Positions 8,761 to 17,840 of a stretch of DNA of 64,000 nt are shown piece by piece. The DNA is taken from assembly GCF_025673445.1 (NCBI RefSeq), contig NZ_JAOVQN010000001.1, positions 62,001 through 126,000 on the forward strand, in the 5' to 3' direction. This DNA is from Ruegeria_B marisflavi. Its GTDB lineage: Bacteria > Pseudomonadota > Alphaproteobacteria > Rhodobacterales > Rhodobacteraceae. Below the pieces are notes generated by a model, which had not been told where the DNA came from, ran no database searches, and saw only the letters and a program-made list of their open reading frames with translations. The translations under genes and the position numbers were made by a program. Each line of letters starts with the position of its first letter. The stretch's first letter is position 1.

Positions 8761-9323
8761 AACGCGGGGCGTGCGCGCATTTCCTTGGCGTAATCCTTGA
8801 TCTTGCGCGAGGTCACCGGGAAGCCTGCGCCATGTGCCCAGTTCAGACAATGGGTCAGTAGGATATCGGCGATGGTCATCTTTTCCCCTTGCAGGAAGGG
8901 ACCTTCCAGCCGCGCCTCCAACCGGGCAAGGTTGCGCTCGAACTCCCATTTGGTGCAGTCGATGACGGCCGGAACCCGCTTGTCCTCGGGCAGGATGAAC
9001 CCATGCCGGGCCGCGACCCACAGCACCGCGTCGATCTCGTCCAGCACGGTGTGGAACAGCGCATCCTGTTTGGCGCGTTCGATCGTACCGGCGGGATAGG
9101 TGAAATCGCCGTGCTTGTCGGCGAGATAGGTCATGATTGCCGAACTGTCGGTGATCATGTGATCGCCATCTACCAGAACCGGCACCTTGCCGCTGCCGTT
9201 CAGCGCCACGACCTGCGGGTCATGCGGGCCGACATCGATATGCTCATAGGGCACGCCCAGCTCTTCGAGCAACCACAACACCCGCGCCGCGCGGCTGCGG
9301 ACCCGGCCAAAGACCTTGTACAT
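8730..9323 (-). CDS. Glutathione S-transferase family protein
   Basis: The 197-residue protein has a thioredoxin-like N-terminal domain with GSGKVPVLVDGDHMITDSSAI around residues 44-64, which holds the cis-proline and the glutathione gamma-glutamyl contact serine. An all-helical C-terminal domain follows, with the conserved MTIADILLTHC capping box near residue 150. RSRAAR near the N-terminus marks the catalytic loop. The ATG at 9323 is preceded by GGAGG at a 6-base gap; an alternative start six codons upstream is less likely. Substrate unknown. The gene converges on and overlaps the flavoprotein gene. Confidence 0.87.
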   Translation of the reverse strand: MYKVFGRVRSRAARVLWLLEELGVPYEHIDVGPHDPQVVALNGSGKVPVLVDGDHMITDSSAIMTYLADKHGDFTYPAGTIERAKQDALFHTVLDEIDAVLWVAARHGFILPEDKRVPAVIDCTKWEFERNLARLEARLEGPFLQGEKMTIADILLTHCLNWAHGAGFPVTSRKIKDYAKEMRARPAFQRMGALTPA

Positions 9324-9400
9324 TCGGAACCTCCGTTTCAATTGTCCTGCAGAATGGCTTTCGCGCCGCCTGCGTCAAGTGCGCACGCCGCCTGCTCACG

Positions 9401-10429
9401 TCAGCGCGAGCGAGACAGCATCGCCAGCCGGATCATTGCCCGCTCCACCAGAGGCATTTGCGGCGCCGATTGTCCGGCAGACCGAAGCGCAAGGTCGGTA
9501 TCGGTCAGCACGGTCAGGGCCGTCTCCAGCCGTCGCGCGCCCCAGGTCTGCGCCTGCCCCAGGATGCGATCGCGACGCGGGCCATAGACCGGAGGGCGCA
9601 GCCGGTTGATCCCCTGTCCCGGTCCGCCCGGGTCCGAGGCGCAGGCGTAAAGCGTGCGAAAATGGCGGGTGGCAGCGATGCACAGGCCGGTCGCATTGGT
9701 CCCTTGCGCCTGCAACCGGCGCAGCAGCGGGCCAACGGCATCCATCTTGCCCTCGGCCACGACGTTCAACAGATCGTCCAACCCGGCCTCGGTCGAGCGC
9801 GGCGCGCAGTCGGTGATATCCTCAAGGTTGAGCGGTGCCGCGTCATTCAGCTTGTAAAGCGCCAGCTTCTCCAGCGTCTGCGTGAAATCGCCCGGACCCA
9901 GTTCGCGGGCAAGGTTGGCCAGCACCGACATCGGCTCGGGCGGCACATCCCGGATACCCGCTTGCGCCAGCATCCGTTCGATTTCGGCCCGCGATGGCGG
10001 ATCGTCATAAATACCCACGGCATAGGCGTTGGGATGGGCCTCGAACCCTTTGCGCAGCTTGGACGTGGCCTTGAGCTGCCCGGCGGTCACCACGATCTGC
10101 GCGTCGCCCGGCTCCCAATCTTCCAGCGCGGCCAGTACCGCAGGGCTCGACAGCTCGGGGCAATCCTCGACAAAGGTAACGCGCGGGCCGGGAAAGAATC
10201 CCACCGCCTTGATCGCATCGACCAGTTGCGCCGGGTCCTTGCGCAGATCGCCACCCGCCATCCGGGTCAGGCGCATCTCTTCCTCGCCATTGGGGCCGAG
10301 CAGGGCCGCGATCACCTGCTGGCGTTTCAGCGCCACCCGCATCGCGTCGCCACCATAGATCAGCAATCCGGTCCGGCCCGCGTCGGGTTTGGCGAAATAG
10401 CCTTCGGCCTCGCGCGGGCTCAGCTTCAT
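9401..10429 (-). CDS. holA: DNA polymerase III subunit delta
   Basis: Delta is the clamp-loader subunit that opens the beta sliding clamp during replication. The 342-residue product has the family's N-terminal AAA-like domain with LLIYGGDAMRV near residue 22, a Walker-B-like region without a functional P-loop (usual for delta), and the helical C-terminal domain. Its ATG overlaps the lptE stop as ATGA, giving the common alphaproteobacterial order leuS-lptE-holA. The last gene of the operon is likely to depend on leuS transcription and on translational coupling with lptE. Confidence 0.92.
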   Translation of the reverse strand: MKLSPREAEGYFAKPDAGRTGLLIYGGDAMRVALKRQQVIAALLGPNGEEEMRLTRMAGGDLRKDPAQLVDAIKAVGFFPGPRVTFVEDCPELSSPAVLAALEDWEPGDAQIVVTAGQLKATSKLRKGFEAHPNAYAVGIYDDPPSRAEIERMLAQAGIRDVPPEPMSVLANLARELGPGDFTQTLEKLALYKLNDAAPLNLEDITDCAPRSTEAGLDDLLNVVAEGKMDAVGPLLRRLQAQGTNATGLCIAATRHFRTLYACASDPGGPGQGINRLRPPVYGPRRDRILGQAQTWGARRLETALTVLTDTDLALRSAGQSAPQMPLVERAMIRLAMLSRSR

Positions 10430-10917
10430 GCCGGCAAGTCCAGGGTGGAATACAGCTTGGTCGTCAGCATGTCCGACAGAATCGTCATCAGCCGCTGCCG
10501 CGCGTCGCGTTCACCCGCCAGCGTGTCCACCGTCGACCCGGTCGCGGAATAGCCGGTAAAGCTCTCGACCTCACCCGAGGCCAGAACCGCACCGCTGTCC
10601 TTGTCGCTCAGCTTGTAGGTCGCGGTGCCCACGATGGCATAGCGGGTGGTCTCGTTCGACGCGGTGATCGCCTGGCCCTGCGAGGTGGTCGTGACCTTGA
10701 CGTCAAGCTTGTAGTCGGTCCCGGCCGCCGCGCTGCGCCCCAGCGTCTGTTCCAGGTTCTGCACCAGCCAATAGCTTTCGACATCGTCGGGGGCAGACAC
10801 CTCGACCTTGCCATAGAGCGTACTGCCCGCGCCGCCGGGCCCATAGACCGGCTGGAATCCGCAGGCGGCCAGCGCCAGCGGCAGCATCAACAGCGCTCTA
10901 CGGTTAAACCACCACAT
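10426..10917 (-). CDS. lptE: LPS-assembly lipoprotein LptE
   Basis: LptE plugs the LptD barrel and helps insert lipopolysaccharide into the outer membrane. The 163-residue product has a short charged N-terminus, a hydrophobic stretch and a lipobox LAAC with the lipidated cysteine at residue 19, followed by GFQPVYG, the typical start of mature LptE. It overlaps the end of leuS by 14 bases and the start of holA by 4, so the three genes should be translated in step. Confidence 0.9.
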   Translation of the reverse strand: MWWFNRRALLMLPLALAACGFQPVYGPGGAGSTLYGKVEVSAPDDVESYWLVQNLEQTLGRSAAAGTDYKLDVKVTTTSQGQAITASNETTRYAIVGTATYKLSDKDSGAVLASGEVESFTGYSATGSTVDTLAGERDARQRLMTILSDMLTTKLYSTLDLPA

Positions 10918-13462
10918 TTATGATCCGGCCCGGCACGACGATCACCTTCTTTGGCGCGGCGCCATTCAGCGCCTTTTGCACAGCATCGGTCGCCAGCGCC
11001 AGTTTTTCAACCTCGGCCTTGTCCATATCGACCGGCACGCTGATTTCCGCACGGCGCTTGCCGTTGATCTGGATCGGCAGCGTCACTGCGGTATCGACCA
11101 GCATCGCCGGATCGGCCTTGGGCCAGCTTGCTGTCGCAATCAGCCCTTCGCCGCCCTGATGCGCCCAGATATCCTCGGACAGGTGCGGGGTCATTGGCGA
11201 CATCAACTGCGCCAGCGTCATGATCGCGTGTTTCTGTGCCGCCGCCCCGGCACTGGATTTCGCCAACGTGTTGGTAAAGGCATAGAGTTTCGCAATCGCC
11301 GCGTTGAAGCCGAAGCTTTCAACGCCATTGGTCACGTCGCGGATGCATTTGTGCATCTCGCGCAGCAGGTCCTCGTCACCCTCGCCCGGTGCGCCCGGGT
11401 CCATCTCGGCGATCCGGTCGCACAGGTTCCACACCCGGTTCAGGTGTTTGTGCGCGGCCTCGGCCCCGGCATCGGTCCATTCCACGTCGCGTTCCGGCGG
11501 GCTGTCGGACAGTACGAACCAGCGCGCGGTATCGGCGCCGTACCGGTCGATGATCGCGACCGGATCAACCACGTTGTTCTTGGATTTCGACATCTTGGCC
11601 GAGGGGATGATCTCGACCTCGGTGCCGTCCTCCAGATAGCCCTTGCCGCCTTCGAGGCGCACCGCATCGGGGTAGTGATAGACCGGGCGGCCGTCTGCGC
11701 CGGTGGTCTTGTAGATCGCGTGGGTCACCATGCCCTGGGTAAAGAGCGCGTTGAACGGCTCTTTCGATTTTTCGGGCAGGTGGCCGCAGATATGCATCGC
11801 CCGGGCGAAGAACCGCGAATAGAGCAGGTGCAGGATCGCATGTTCGATACCGCCGATATACTGGTCGACATTCATCCAGTAATCAGCCTCGGCCATGACG
11901 GTGGGCGTTTCGGCGCGCGGCGCGGTGAAGCGGGCGAAATACCACGAGCTGTCAACGAACGTGTCCATCGTGTCGGTCTCGCGCCGGGCCGGTTTGCCAC
12001 AGGACGGGCAGGCGCAGTTGCGCCAGGTCGGATGCCGGTCCAGCGGGTTGCCGGGCACGTCAAAGGTGACATCGTCAGGCAGCCGGATCGGCAGATTTTC
12101 CTTCTTCTCGGGCACCACGCCGCAGCTATCGCAGTGCACAACGGGAATCGGGCAGCCCCAATAGCGCTGGCGCGACAGGCCCCAGTCGCGCAGGCGGAAC
12201 TTGGTCACGCCGGTGCCCATGCCCTTGGCCTCCATCCAGTCGATGGTGGCGTCGATCGCCTCTTGCCCGGTGGCCTCGTCCAGCCCGGCGAAATGGTTGA
12301 TCCATTTCACCTTTTCGGTTTTCAGCGGCACAAAGGCCTCGGTCTCGACCGGCTTGGGATCGTCGAGCGCCACAAAGGTGTCGATCACCGGCAGGTCGTA
12401 TTTACGGCAGAAATCGAGATCGCGCTGGTCATGCGCCGGGCAGGCAAAGATCGCGCCGGTGCCGTAATCCATCAGGATGAAGTTGGCGACCCAGACCGGC
12501 AGTTCCCAGTCGGGGTTCAGCGGATGGCGCACGCGCAACCCGGTATCGGCCCCCAGCTTCTCGGCCTTTTCGATGGCTTCCTCGGTGGTGCCGCCCTTGC
12601 GCATCGCGGCTACCTTGGTGGCGAGGTCGGGGTTCTCGGCCTCAAGCGCCTTGGTCAACGGGTGATCGGGCGAGATGCCGAGGAACGAGGCCCCCATCAG
12701 CGTGTCAGGCCGTGTGGTATAGACGTCGAGCGAGTCGATGCCATGGGCGGGTTCGGTCAGGGCCCAGGAGAATTGCAGCCCGCGCGACTTGCCGATCCAG
12801 TTCTCCTGCATCAGCCGCACCTTGGCGGGCCAGTCATCCAGCGTGTCGAGCGCATCCAGAAGCTCGCCCGAGAAATCGGAGATCTTGAAGAACCACTGTG
12901 TCAGTTCGCGCCGCTCGACCAGTGCGCCAGACCGCCAGCCGCGCCCATCCTCAACCTGCTCATTGGCCAGAACGGTCATGTCGACCGGGTCCCAGTTCAC
13001 CACCGCGTTCTTGCGATAAACCAACCCTTTTTCAAGGAAATCGAGGAACAGCGCCTGTTGCTGTCCGTAATACTCCGGGTCGCAGGTGGCGAACATGCGC
13101 GACCAGTCGAGGCCAAAGCCCAGCGGCTTCATCTGCGCGACCATGGTCTCGATGTTATTGTAGGTCCAGTCCTTGGGGTGTCCGCCGCTGGCCATGGCCG
13201 CGTTTTCGGCCGGCATGCCAAAGGCATCGAAACCCATCGGGTGCAGCACGTTGAACCCGTTCGACAGCTTGTAGCGCGCGATCACGTCACCCATCGTGTA
13301 GTTGCGTACATGGCCGATATGGATGCGCCCGGACGGATAGGGGAACATCTCGAGCACGTAATACTTCGGCTTGTCCGCCGTGCGCGCGGCCTTGAAGATA
13401 CCGGCCTTGTCCCAGGCCTCTTGCCATCTGGCTTCGATTTCGGTGGCGGAATAGCGCGACAT
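10904..13462 (-). CDS. leuS: Leucyl-tRNA synthetase
   Basis: A full-length 852-residue class I synthetase that charges tRNA-Leu in the cytoplasm. The HIGH signature lies at residues 48-51 inside PYPSGRIHIGHVRNY, and the KMSKS loop lies near residue 620 in SAKMSKSKNN. The editing domain contains the threonine-rich TTRPDTLMG motif near residue 250, and CPSCGKP and CDSCG pairs mark a zinc-binding insertion. The ATG at 13462 opens with MSRYSATEIE; an upstream in-frame TTG is a poorer choice. An 835-codon open frame on the opposite strand is a GC-driven shadow. Confidence 0.97.
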   Translation of the reverse strand: MSRYSATEIEARWQEAWDKAGIFKAARTADKPKYYVLEMFPYPSGRIHIGHVRNYTMGDVIARYKLSNGFNVLHPMGFDAFGMPAENAAMASGGHPKDWTYNNIETMVAQMKPLGFGLDWSRMFATCDPEYYGQQQALFLDFLEKGLVYRKNAVVNWDPVDMTVLANEQVEDGRGWRSGALVERRELTQWFFKISDFSGELLDALDTLDDWPAKVRLMQENWIGKSRGLQFSWALTEPAHGIDSLDVYTTRPDTLMGASFLGISPDHPLTKALEAENPDLATKVAAMRKGGTTEEAIEKAEKLGADTGLRVRHPLNPDWELPVWVANFILMDYGTGAIFACPAHDQRDLDFCRKYDLPVIDTFVALDDPKPVETEAFVPLKTEKVKWINHFAGLDEATGQEAIDATIDWMEAKGMGTGVTKFRLRDWGLSRQRYWGCPIPVVHCDSCGVVPEKKENLPIRLPDDVTFDVPGNPLDRHPTWRNCACPSCGKPARRETDTMDTFVDSSWYFARFTAPRAETPTVMAEADYWMNVDQYIGGIEHAILHLLYSRFFARAMHICGHLPEKSKEPFNALFTQGMVTHAIYKTTGADGRPVYHYPDAVRLEGGKGYLEDGTEVEIIPSAKMSKSKNNVVDPVAIIDRYGADTARWFVLSDSPPERDVEWTDAGAEAAHKHLNRVWNLCDRIAEMDPGAPGEGDEDLLREMHKCIRDVTNGVESFGFNAAIAKLYAFTNTLAKSSAGAAAQKHAIMTLAQLMSPMTPHLSEDIWAHQGGEGLIATASWPKADPAMLVDTAVTLPIQINGKRRAEISVPVDMDKAEVEKLALATDAVQKALNGAAPKKVIVVPGRIINVVV

Positions 13463-13538
13463 GGCAGGTACGGTCCTTGGTGAATGCAAACGCCGGGCGT
13501 GAACCCGGCGCGGTGATAGATCGAATTGCGGCGAGGTT

Positions 13539-14045
13539 CTAGAGTTTGTTGTCGGCGATCCGCAGTTGCCGTGCCCGCGAAAGAATCGCGTCTTCGACCG
13601 CGCGCGCGGTCGACGCGCTGACCGCGCCGCCTCCGTTCGTTTGCAGCGAAACCTTCAGCGACCGCGCCTCCAGCGCCGGATCCTTGATATGGACAGTTGC
13701 CCGATAGGACCGGCCACCGCCCGGCGGCGTGCCGTATCCGGTCACGATCAAGCCGGTGAACGGATCGACCGACTGCACCGGCAGAAAACTCAGAACATCC
13801 AGCGAGGCAGCCCAGAGATAACGGTTCACCTGAACCGTCTGCTCGGCCTTCGAGGGTCCGAACACATCCCAGATCGACGATTTCTCGTAATTCGTGGGCG
13901 CGCTTTCGCGGTTGTTGGCGATATAGGAATCATCCGCGGGTGCGGCATCAGCGATGCGAACACCTCCACCGCGGTTGCCGCAGGCGGCCACACCCAGGCA
14001 CAAAGACAGTACAAGGGTGGCTTTGAGCGCATTTTGCAACGTCAT
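13539..14045 (-). CDS. DUF3576-type lipoprotein
   Basis: The 168-residue product starts with a signal peptide and a lipobox GVAACG, with the modified cysteine at residue 22, so it should be an outer- or inner-membrane lipoprotein. The mature part has KSSIWDVFG and VNRYLWAASLDVLSFLP, features of the DUF3576 family found ahead of leuS in many alphaproteobacteria; the function is unknown. The frame is open for 57 codons upstream, but the lipoprotein signal fixes the start at 14045. It lies 76 bases upstream of leuS on the same strand and probably heads that operon. Confidence 0.82.
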   Translation of the reverse strand: MTLQNALKATLVLSLCLGVAACGNRGGGVRIADAAPADDSYIANNRESAPTNYEKSSIWDVFGPSKAEQTVQVNRYLWAASLDVLSFLPVQSVDPFTGLIVTGYGTPPGGGRSYRATVHIKDPALEARSLKVSLQTNGGGAVSASTARAVEDAILSRARQLRIADNKL

Positions 14046-14344
14046 CGGACAATCCCACAGCTTTCTCGTGATGAATGTCCTACCCAAGCCGCTTCCTAGG
14101 GGCAAGCCTCTATAAACCGGGAACGCCCGCGCGCGTACGGGAAATCGGGCCCAAACCCCGAAACTGGGGGCGAAATCCGCAGGGCGCGCCCCGGGACTGT
14201 GGCAAAGCTGCACCATCCGTGACGACTTTGTCCCTCATCGCCCGGCAAGGCTTGCCAAAAAGGGGGTGAAAGAGCGAAACCCCTGTCCATACCCACGCCG
14301 GATTCACTGGTTTGGGCGTATGAATGAAAACCGAGGGAAACACG
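14046..14344. promoter_or_regulatory. Divergent intergenic region between the DUF3576 gene and the porin
   Basis: These 299 bases hold no convincing gene. They must carry the promoters of the leuS operon (leftward) and of the porin (rightward). GAGGGAAACACG just before 14345 is the porin ribosome site. No operator palindrome was recognised. Confidence 0.5.
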
Positions 14345-15337
14345 ATGAAAAAAGTTCTCTTCGCAACGACTGCGCTGATCGCTACCGCAAGCGTCGCAGC
14401 AGCAGACGTTCGTATCAGCGGCTACGGCCGTTTCGGTCTGGACTACAACGACGCCAACGACCGCGCCGTGAACGGTGTCTCGAAGACCACCATCACCAGC
14501 CGTCTGCGTCTGCAGTTCGACATGTCGGCAGAAACCGACGCAGGTGTTGCTTTCGACGCTCGCTTCCGTGCACAGGCTGAAAGCCGTGACAACACCCCGG
14601 GTGGCGCAGCCTTCAACGGCGCTCGCTTTGGCGTGTCGTACCAGGGCTTCCGCGTGAACGTCGGCAACATCATCGGCGCAGTTGAAAACATGCCCGGCAC
14701 CTACCTCGAAACCCGTACCGCAGGTATCGGTATCGACGGCGCCAGCTTCTACTCGCACGTTGGTAACGTGAACAACGAGTTCTTCAACTGGGATGCATAC
14801 TCGTCGGCAGGTACCGGTGTGAACGGCGTCGAATTCATCTATTCGACCGGCGGCTTCACCGGCCACGTTTCGTACTCGACCCGTAACGGCGCCGTTGCTT
14901 CGGACCGTATCGGCGTGATGGGTGCCTACACCTTCGGTGACTGGACCATCGCAGCTGCTCACCAGTCGTCGGACGCCATGTGGGAAGACAAGACCCTGGT
15001 GTCGGTCGCCGGTGACCTGGGCCAGTTCGGCGTCCGCCTCGCATATGCCGACAACGACGGCATCTCGAAGTGGGGCATCTACGGCAACATGGACATCGGT
15101 TCGGCTTCGAACCTGCTGGTGTTCTACACCGACGAAAGCGCAGTTGACGCAGCTGACGTTCTCGCCGGCCGTGGCGACAACCGCGACAACGTTGCCGGTT
15201 CGAACGCCAACGAAGGTGGTTCCTACGGTATCCACTACTCGTACGACCTGGGCGGCGGCGCTTCGCTGGAAGCAGGCTACCGTCGTGCGTCGAACGACAA
15301 CGACACCTTCCAGGCCGGTGTGTACTTCAGCTTCTAA
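14345..15337 (+). CDS. Rhodobacter-type general porin
   Basis: A 330-residue outer-membrane beta-barrel. A clear signal peptide ends ...VAAA before DVRISGYGRFG, the usual first beta strand of alphaproteobacterial porins, and the protein ends in ...GVYFSF with the terminal phenylalanine needed for barrel insertion. Alternating polar/hydrophobic strands and glycine-rich turns run throughout. Codon use differs from the neighbours (many CGT, GTT, GCA and TCG codons), as expected for a very highly expressed gene. It stands alone between a long leader region and a strong terminator. An upstream in-frame ATG at 14324 was rejected because it would precede the signal peptide. Confidence 0.92.
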   Translation: MKKVLFATTALIATASVAAADVRISGYGRFGLDYNDANDRAVNGVSKTTITSRLRLQFDMSAETDAGVAFDARFRAQAESRDNTPGGAAFNGARFGVSYQGFRVNVGNIIGAVENMPGTYLETRTAGIGIDGASFYSHVGNVNNEFFNWDAYSSAGTGVNGVEFIYSTGGFTGHVSYSTRNGAVASDRIGVMGAYTFGDWTIAAAHQSSDAMWEDKTLVSVAGDLGQFGVRLAYADNDGISKWGIYGNMDIGSASNLLVFYTDESAVDAADVLAGRGDNRDNVAGSNANEGGSYGIHYSYDLGGGASLEAGYRRASNDNDTFQAGVYFSF

Positions 15338-15366
15338 GCTGTACACCGCTTGACGGTATCGAATGG

Positions 15367-15397
15367 GGGCAGGTCTTCGGACCTGCCCTTTTCTTTT
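15367..15397 (+). terminator. Rho-independent terminator of the porin gene
   Basis: A perfect 9-bp stem GGGCAGGTC/GACCTGCCC closed by the very stable C(TTCG)G tetraloop is followed by TTTTCTTTT. It begins 30 bases past the porin stop codon. Confidence 0.93.
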
Positions 15398-15443
15398 GCG
15401 CCGACATGGTGTTTTCCTTCGGCAAACCAGATCGGGGGATGCC

Positions 15444-16103
15444 ATGTCGCTGCAAGAGATCAAGAACCGCATCGCGAGTGCCGAGCAGGCCGCCGGCCGA
15501 CCAGAGGGCGCGGTCAAGCTGATCGCCGTGTCCAAGGTTCAACCAAACGACCGGGTCGAGGCGGTACTGGAACAGGGCCACCGCGTCTTTGGTGAAAACC
15601 GGGTGCAGGAAGTGGCCGGGAAATGGCCCGCGTTCAAGGAACGGTTCAGCGGCGTCGAACTTCACCTGATCGGTCCCTTGCAGACCAACAAGGCACGGCA
15701 GGCCATGGAACTGGTCGATGCCATCCATTCCGTCGACCGCCCGAAACTCGCCAATTCCCTGGCTCGGCTGGCACAGGAACTGGGCCATTGCCCGGACCTG
15801 TTCATTCAGGTCAACACCGGGGAAGAGGAACAAAAGGCCGGTGTCCTGCCAGCCGAGGCGGACGGCTTCATCGCCGAATGCCGCGCGCTTGATCTGCCGG
15901 TGCGCGGGCTCATGTGTATCCCCCCAGTCGAGGAGGAGCCCGCCCTGCACTTCGCGCTGCTGGCCAAAATCGCCGCGCGCAACGGCCTTGACGGTCTCAG
16001 CATGGGGATGAGCGGCGATTTCGAAAGCGCCATCGCGCTGGGCGCCACCCATGTCCGGGTGGGCTCTGCCATTTTTGGCGACCGGACTAGCGCGGCGGGA
16101 TGA
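15444..16103 (+). CDS. yggS: YggS/PROSC-family pyridoxal-phosphate homeostasis protein
   Basis: YggS binds pyridoxal 5'-phosphate without known catalysis and keeps its level and amino-acid balance in check. The 219-residue product has the PLP lysine in LIAVSKVQP (K31), GENRVQE near residue 54, HLIGPLQTNK near residue 75 and the C-terminal SMGMSGDFESAI phosphate-binding segment. The ATG at 15444 follows GGGGGA. The gene ends 17 bases inside the convergent L,D-transpeptidase gene. Confidence 0.93.
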   Translation: MSLQEIKNRIASAEQAAGRPEGAVKLIAVSKVQPNDRVEAVLEQGHRVFGENRVQEVAGKWPAFKERFSGVELHLIGPLQTNKARQAMELVDAIHSVDRPKLANSLARLAQELGHCPDLFIQVNTGEEEQKAGVLPAEADGFIAECRALDLPVRGLMCIPPVEEEPALHFALLAKIAARNGLDGLSMGMSGDFESAIALGATHVRVGSAIFGDRTSAAG

Positions 16104-16587
16104 TCAACCGGCTGCCGGGTTCGATCCTGCCCGCGATCCACAGCAGATCGCGGCGGCTAAACGCCACGCAACCCTCGGTCGGATACCCAGGTCGCCGCCA
16201 TTGGTGGATAAAAATCGCGGACCCGCGCCCCGGTTCCGCTTCGGGCCAGTTCCAGTCGGTCACCAGCACCAGATCATAAAGCGGATCGGCCCGGCGCAAC
16301 CGTTCGTGGCTGTGCCCATAAGGCGCCCGGACCAGATGGTTATAGGCGGCATCGCCCATGTCGTCTGACCACAGATCGCCCGGCCCGATGGGCCGCGCCC
16401 AAGTGGCAGGCGGCGCCATCCGGTCGGCGCGGAAAAGCATCCCGACGATCCGGTGTTTGCCCACCGGCGTCGCCCCGTCACCCTCGCGCTTGTCGGTCTG
16501 GATGCCGCCCTTGCCGATGGAGCAGGGGAAATACCGGCCCAGAAACCGCACCCCGCGCGGCGTCAGCACCAGATCACGCGGACTCAC
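16087..16587 (-). CDS. L,D-transpeptidase (YkuD) family protein
   Basis: YkuD enzymes make 3-3 peptidoglycan cross-links or attach proteins to the wall through a catalytic cysteine. The 166-residue product has the signature in IHQW...PTEGCVAF, with H128 and C140. No signal peptide or membrane segment is visible at its N-terminus (MSPRDLVLTPRG), which is odd for a wall enzyme but seen in related short members. The start is GTG, overlapping the ribA stop as GTGA, so it is probably translated after ribA. It converges on yggS with a 17-base overlap. Confidence 0.83.
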   Translation of the reverse strand: MSPRDLVLTPRGVRFLGRYFPCSIGKGGIQTDKREGDGATPVGKHRIVGMLFRADRMAPPATWARPIGPGDLWSDDMGDAAYNHLVRAPYGHSHERLRRADPLYDLVLVTDWNWPEAEPGRGSAIFIHQWRRPGYPTEGCVAFSRRDLLWIAGRIEPGSRLIIPPR

Positions 16588-17675
16588 AGCATATGGCCCG
16601 ATTTGGCCGCCTTGGTCGCCAGATAGCCGCGGTTATGGGCGGTCTCGCCCACCTTCAGCGGCACCCGTTCGGTCACCGCGATGCCTGTCCGCTCCATCAT
16701 CGCGATCTTGGCGGGGTTGTTGGTGAGCAGGCGCACCGCCTTGAACCCCAGCGATTTCAGAATGTCCGAGCCCAGTCGAAAGTCGCGCTCGTCGTCCTCG
16801 AACCCCAGCCGGTGATTGGCCTCGACCGTGTCAAACCCCTGATCTTGCAGGAAATAGGCCCGCATCTTGTTGGCCAGCCCAATGCCGCGCCCCTCCTGGT
16901 TGAGGTAGAGCAGCACGCCCGCGCCTTCCTCGCCCATCTGCGCCAGCGCTCCGCGCAGCTGCGGGCCGCAATCGCATTTCAGGCTGCCCATCAGGTCGCC
17001 GGTGAAACAGGCCGAATGCAGCCGGGCCAGCACCGGCTTGTCCCGGTCGGGGCGGCCGATTTCCACCGCGTAATGTTCCTCGCCACCATCCTCGGGACGG
17101 AACACATGCAGGCGCCCGGCCTCGGAGACTTCCATCGGCAGGCGCGCGGCGGCTACCTCGTGCAGTGGGCTGCGCTGGCCCAGATGCGGCGCCGCGCGGG
17201 CGTGATCCAGGCAGGTCAGCCCATGCGCGGCGGCAAAACCGTGCCCGTCCGTCACTGCGACAACCACCGCCGCGGGCAACAGCCGGGCGGATTTCGTCAG
17301 CCCGATCGCCAGCCGGTGCAGCGCCGCGCTGCCCTGCCGCTCGGTCGTCAGCGGCCCTTTCATGGGTTGCGCGAGATCGTCCGACGGATCGGCCACCGCC
17401 TGCACCCAGGCGAGATCGGCAAAACCGGGGATCAGAACGCGCGCCAAATCGCCGTCATAGGCCTGCGCCTTCAGCGTTTCGGCCCGCCGCCCGGTCACTG
17501 CGATCACCGGCGTGCCCAGGGCACGCAGATCGGTCAGCCGCGCGGGCGACAGGGTTTCCGCCGCAACCGCCAGAACGCTCTCGCCCTCTTCGCCGGTCAG
17601 AACCACCGGTACCCCCATCCGCAGGTCGGCACGCGCCCGCGCCAGCAATTCGGTAATGTCGGGGATCAGGCTCAT
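16584..17675 (-). CDS. ribA: GTP cyclohydrolase II
   Basis: RibA opens GTP to the pyrimidine precursor of riboflavin. The 363-residue product carries the zinc site RLHSACFTGD...KCDCG (C223, C234, C236) and the GTP-binding YLNQEGRGIGL near residue 257. The first 180 or so residues precede the catalytic domain and resemble a degenerate RibB-type domain, a known arrangement in alphaproteobacteria; the acidic metal site of active RibB is not obvious. Translation is coupled to the following L,D-transpeptidase gene by GTGA. No other rib genes are in the window. Confidence 0.92.
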   Translation of the reverse strand: MSLIPDITELLARARADLRMGVPVVLTGEEGESVLAVAAETLSPARLTDLRALGTPVIAVTGRRAETLKAQAYDGDLARVLIPGFADLAWVQAVADPSDDLAQPMKGPLTTERQGSAALHRLAIGLTKSARLLPAAVVVAVTDGHGFAAAHGLTCLDHARAAPHLGQRSPLHEVAAARLPMEVSEAGRLHVFRPEDGGEEHYAVEIGRPDRDKPVLARLHSACFTGDLMGSLKCDCGPQLRGALAQMGEEGAGVLLYLNQEGRGIGLANKMRAYFLQDQGFDTVEANHRLGFEDDERDFRLGSDILKSLGFKAVRLLTNNPAKIAMMERTGIAVTERVPLKVGETAHNRGYLATKAAKSGHML

Positions 17676-17767
17676 GGGTCTTGTCCAGTGGCATCTACAG
17701 CACGTACCTAGTGCGTGATGGCCGAAATGTGAAACATATTGCTGACGAAAAACACGAGGGCGTGAGA

Positions 17768-17782
17768 GAATTGCAGCAATTC
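17768..17782. promoter_or_regulatory. 15-bp palindrome upstream of the response regulator
   Basis: GAATTGC-A-GCAATTC is a perfect inverted repeat 58 bases before the response-regulator ATG, between that gene and the divergent ribA. Its placement suits an operator, possibly for autoregulation, but no binding protein can be named from sequence. Confidence 0.4.
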
Positions 17783-17840
17783 TTGCCGTTTGCGTGTGGC
17801 GTGCTCAACTGGTTGGAAACGAGATTAGGAGGAAGCCGCG

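Noticed and set aside
10976..13483. 835-codon open frame opposite leuS
   Set aside because: It lies wholly antisense to a full-length leuS with all motifs, and its His/Arg/Gly-rich translation resembles no protein family; it is a product of high GC.
14096..15535. 479-codon open frame opposite the porin
   Set aside because: It runs through the porin, its terminator and promoter; the valine/threonine-rich translation is an artefact of porin codon bias.
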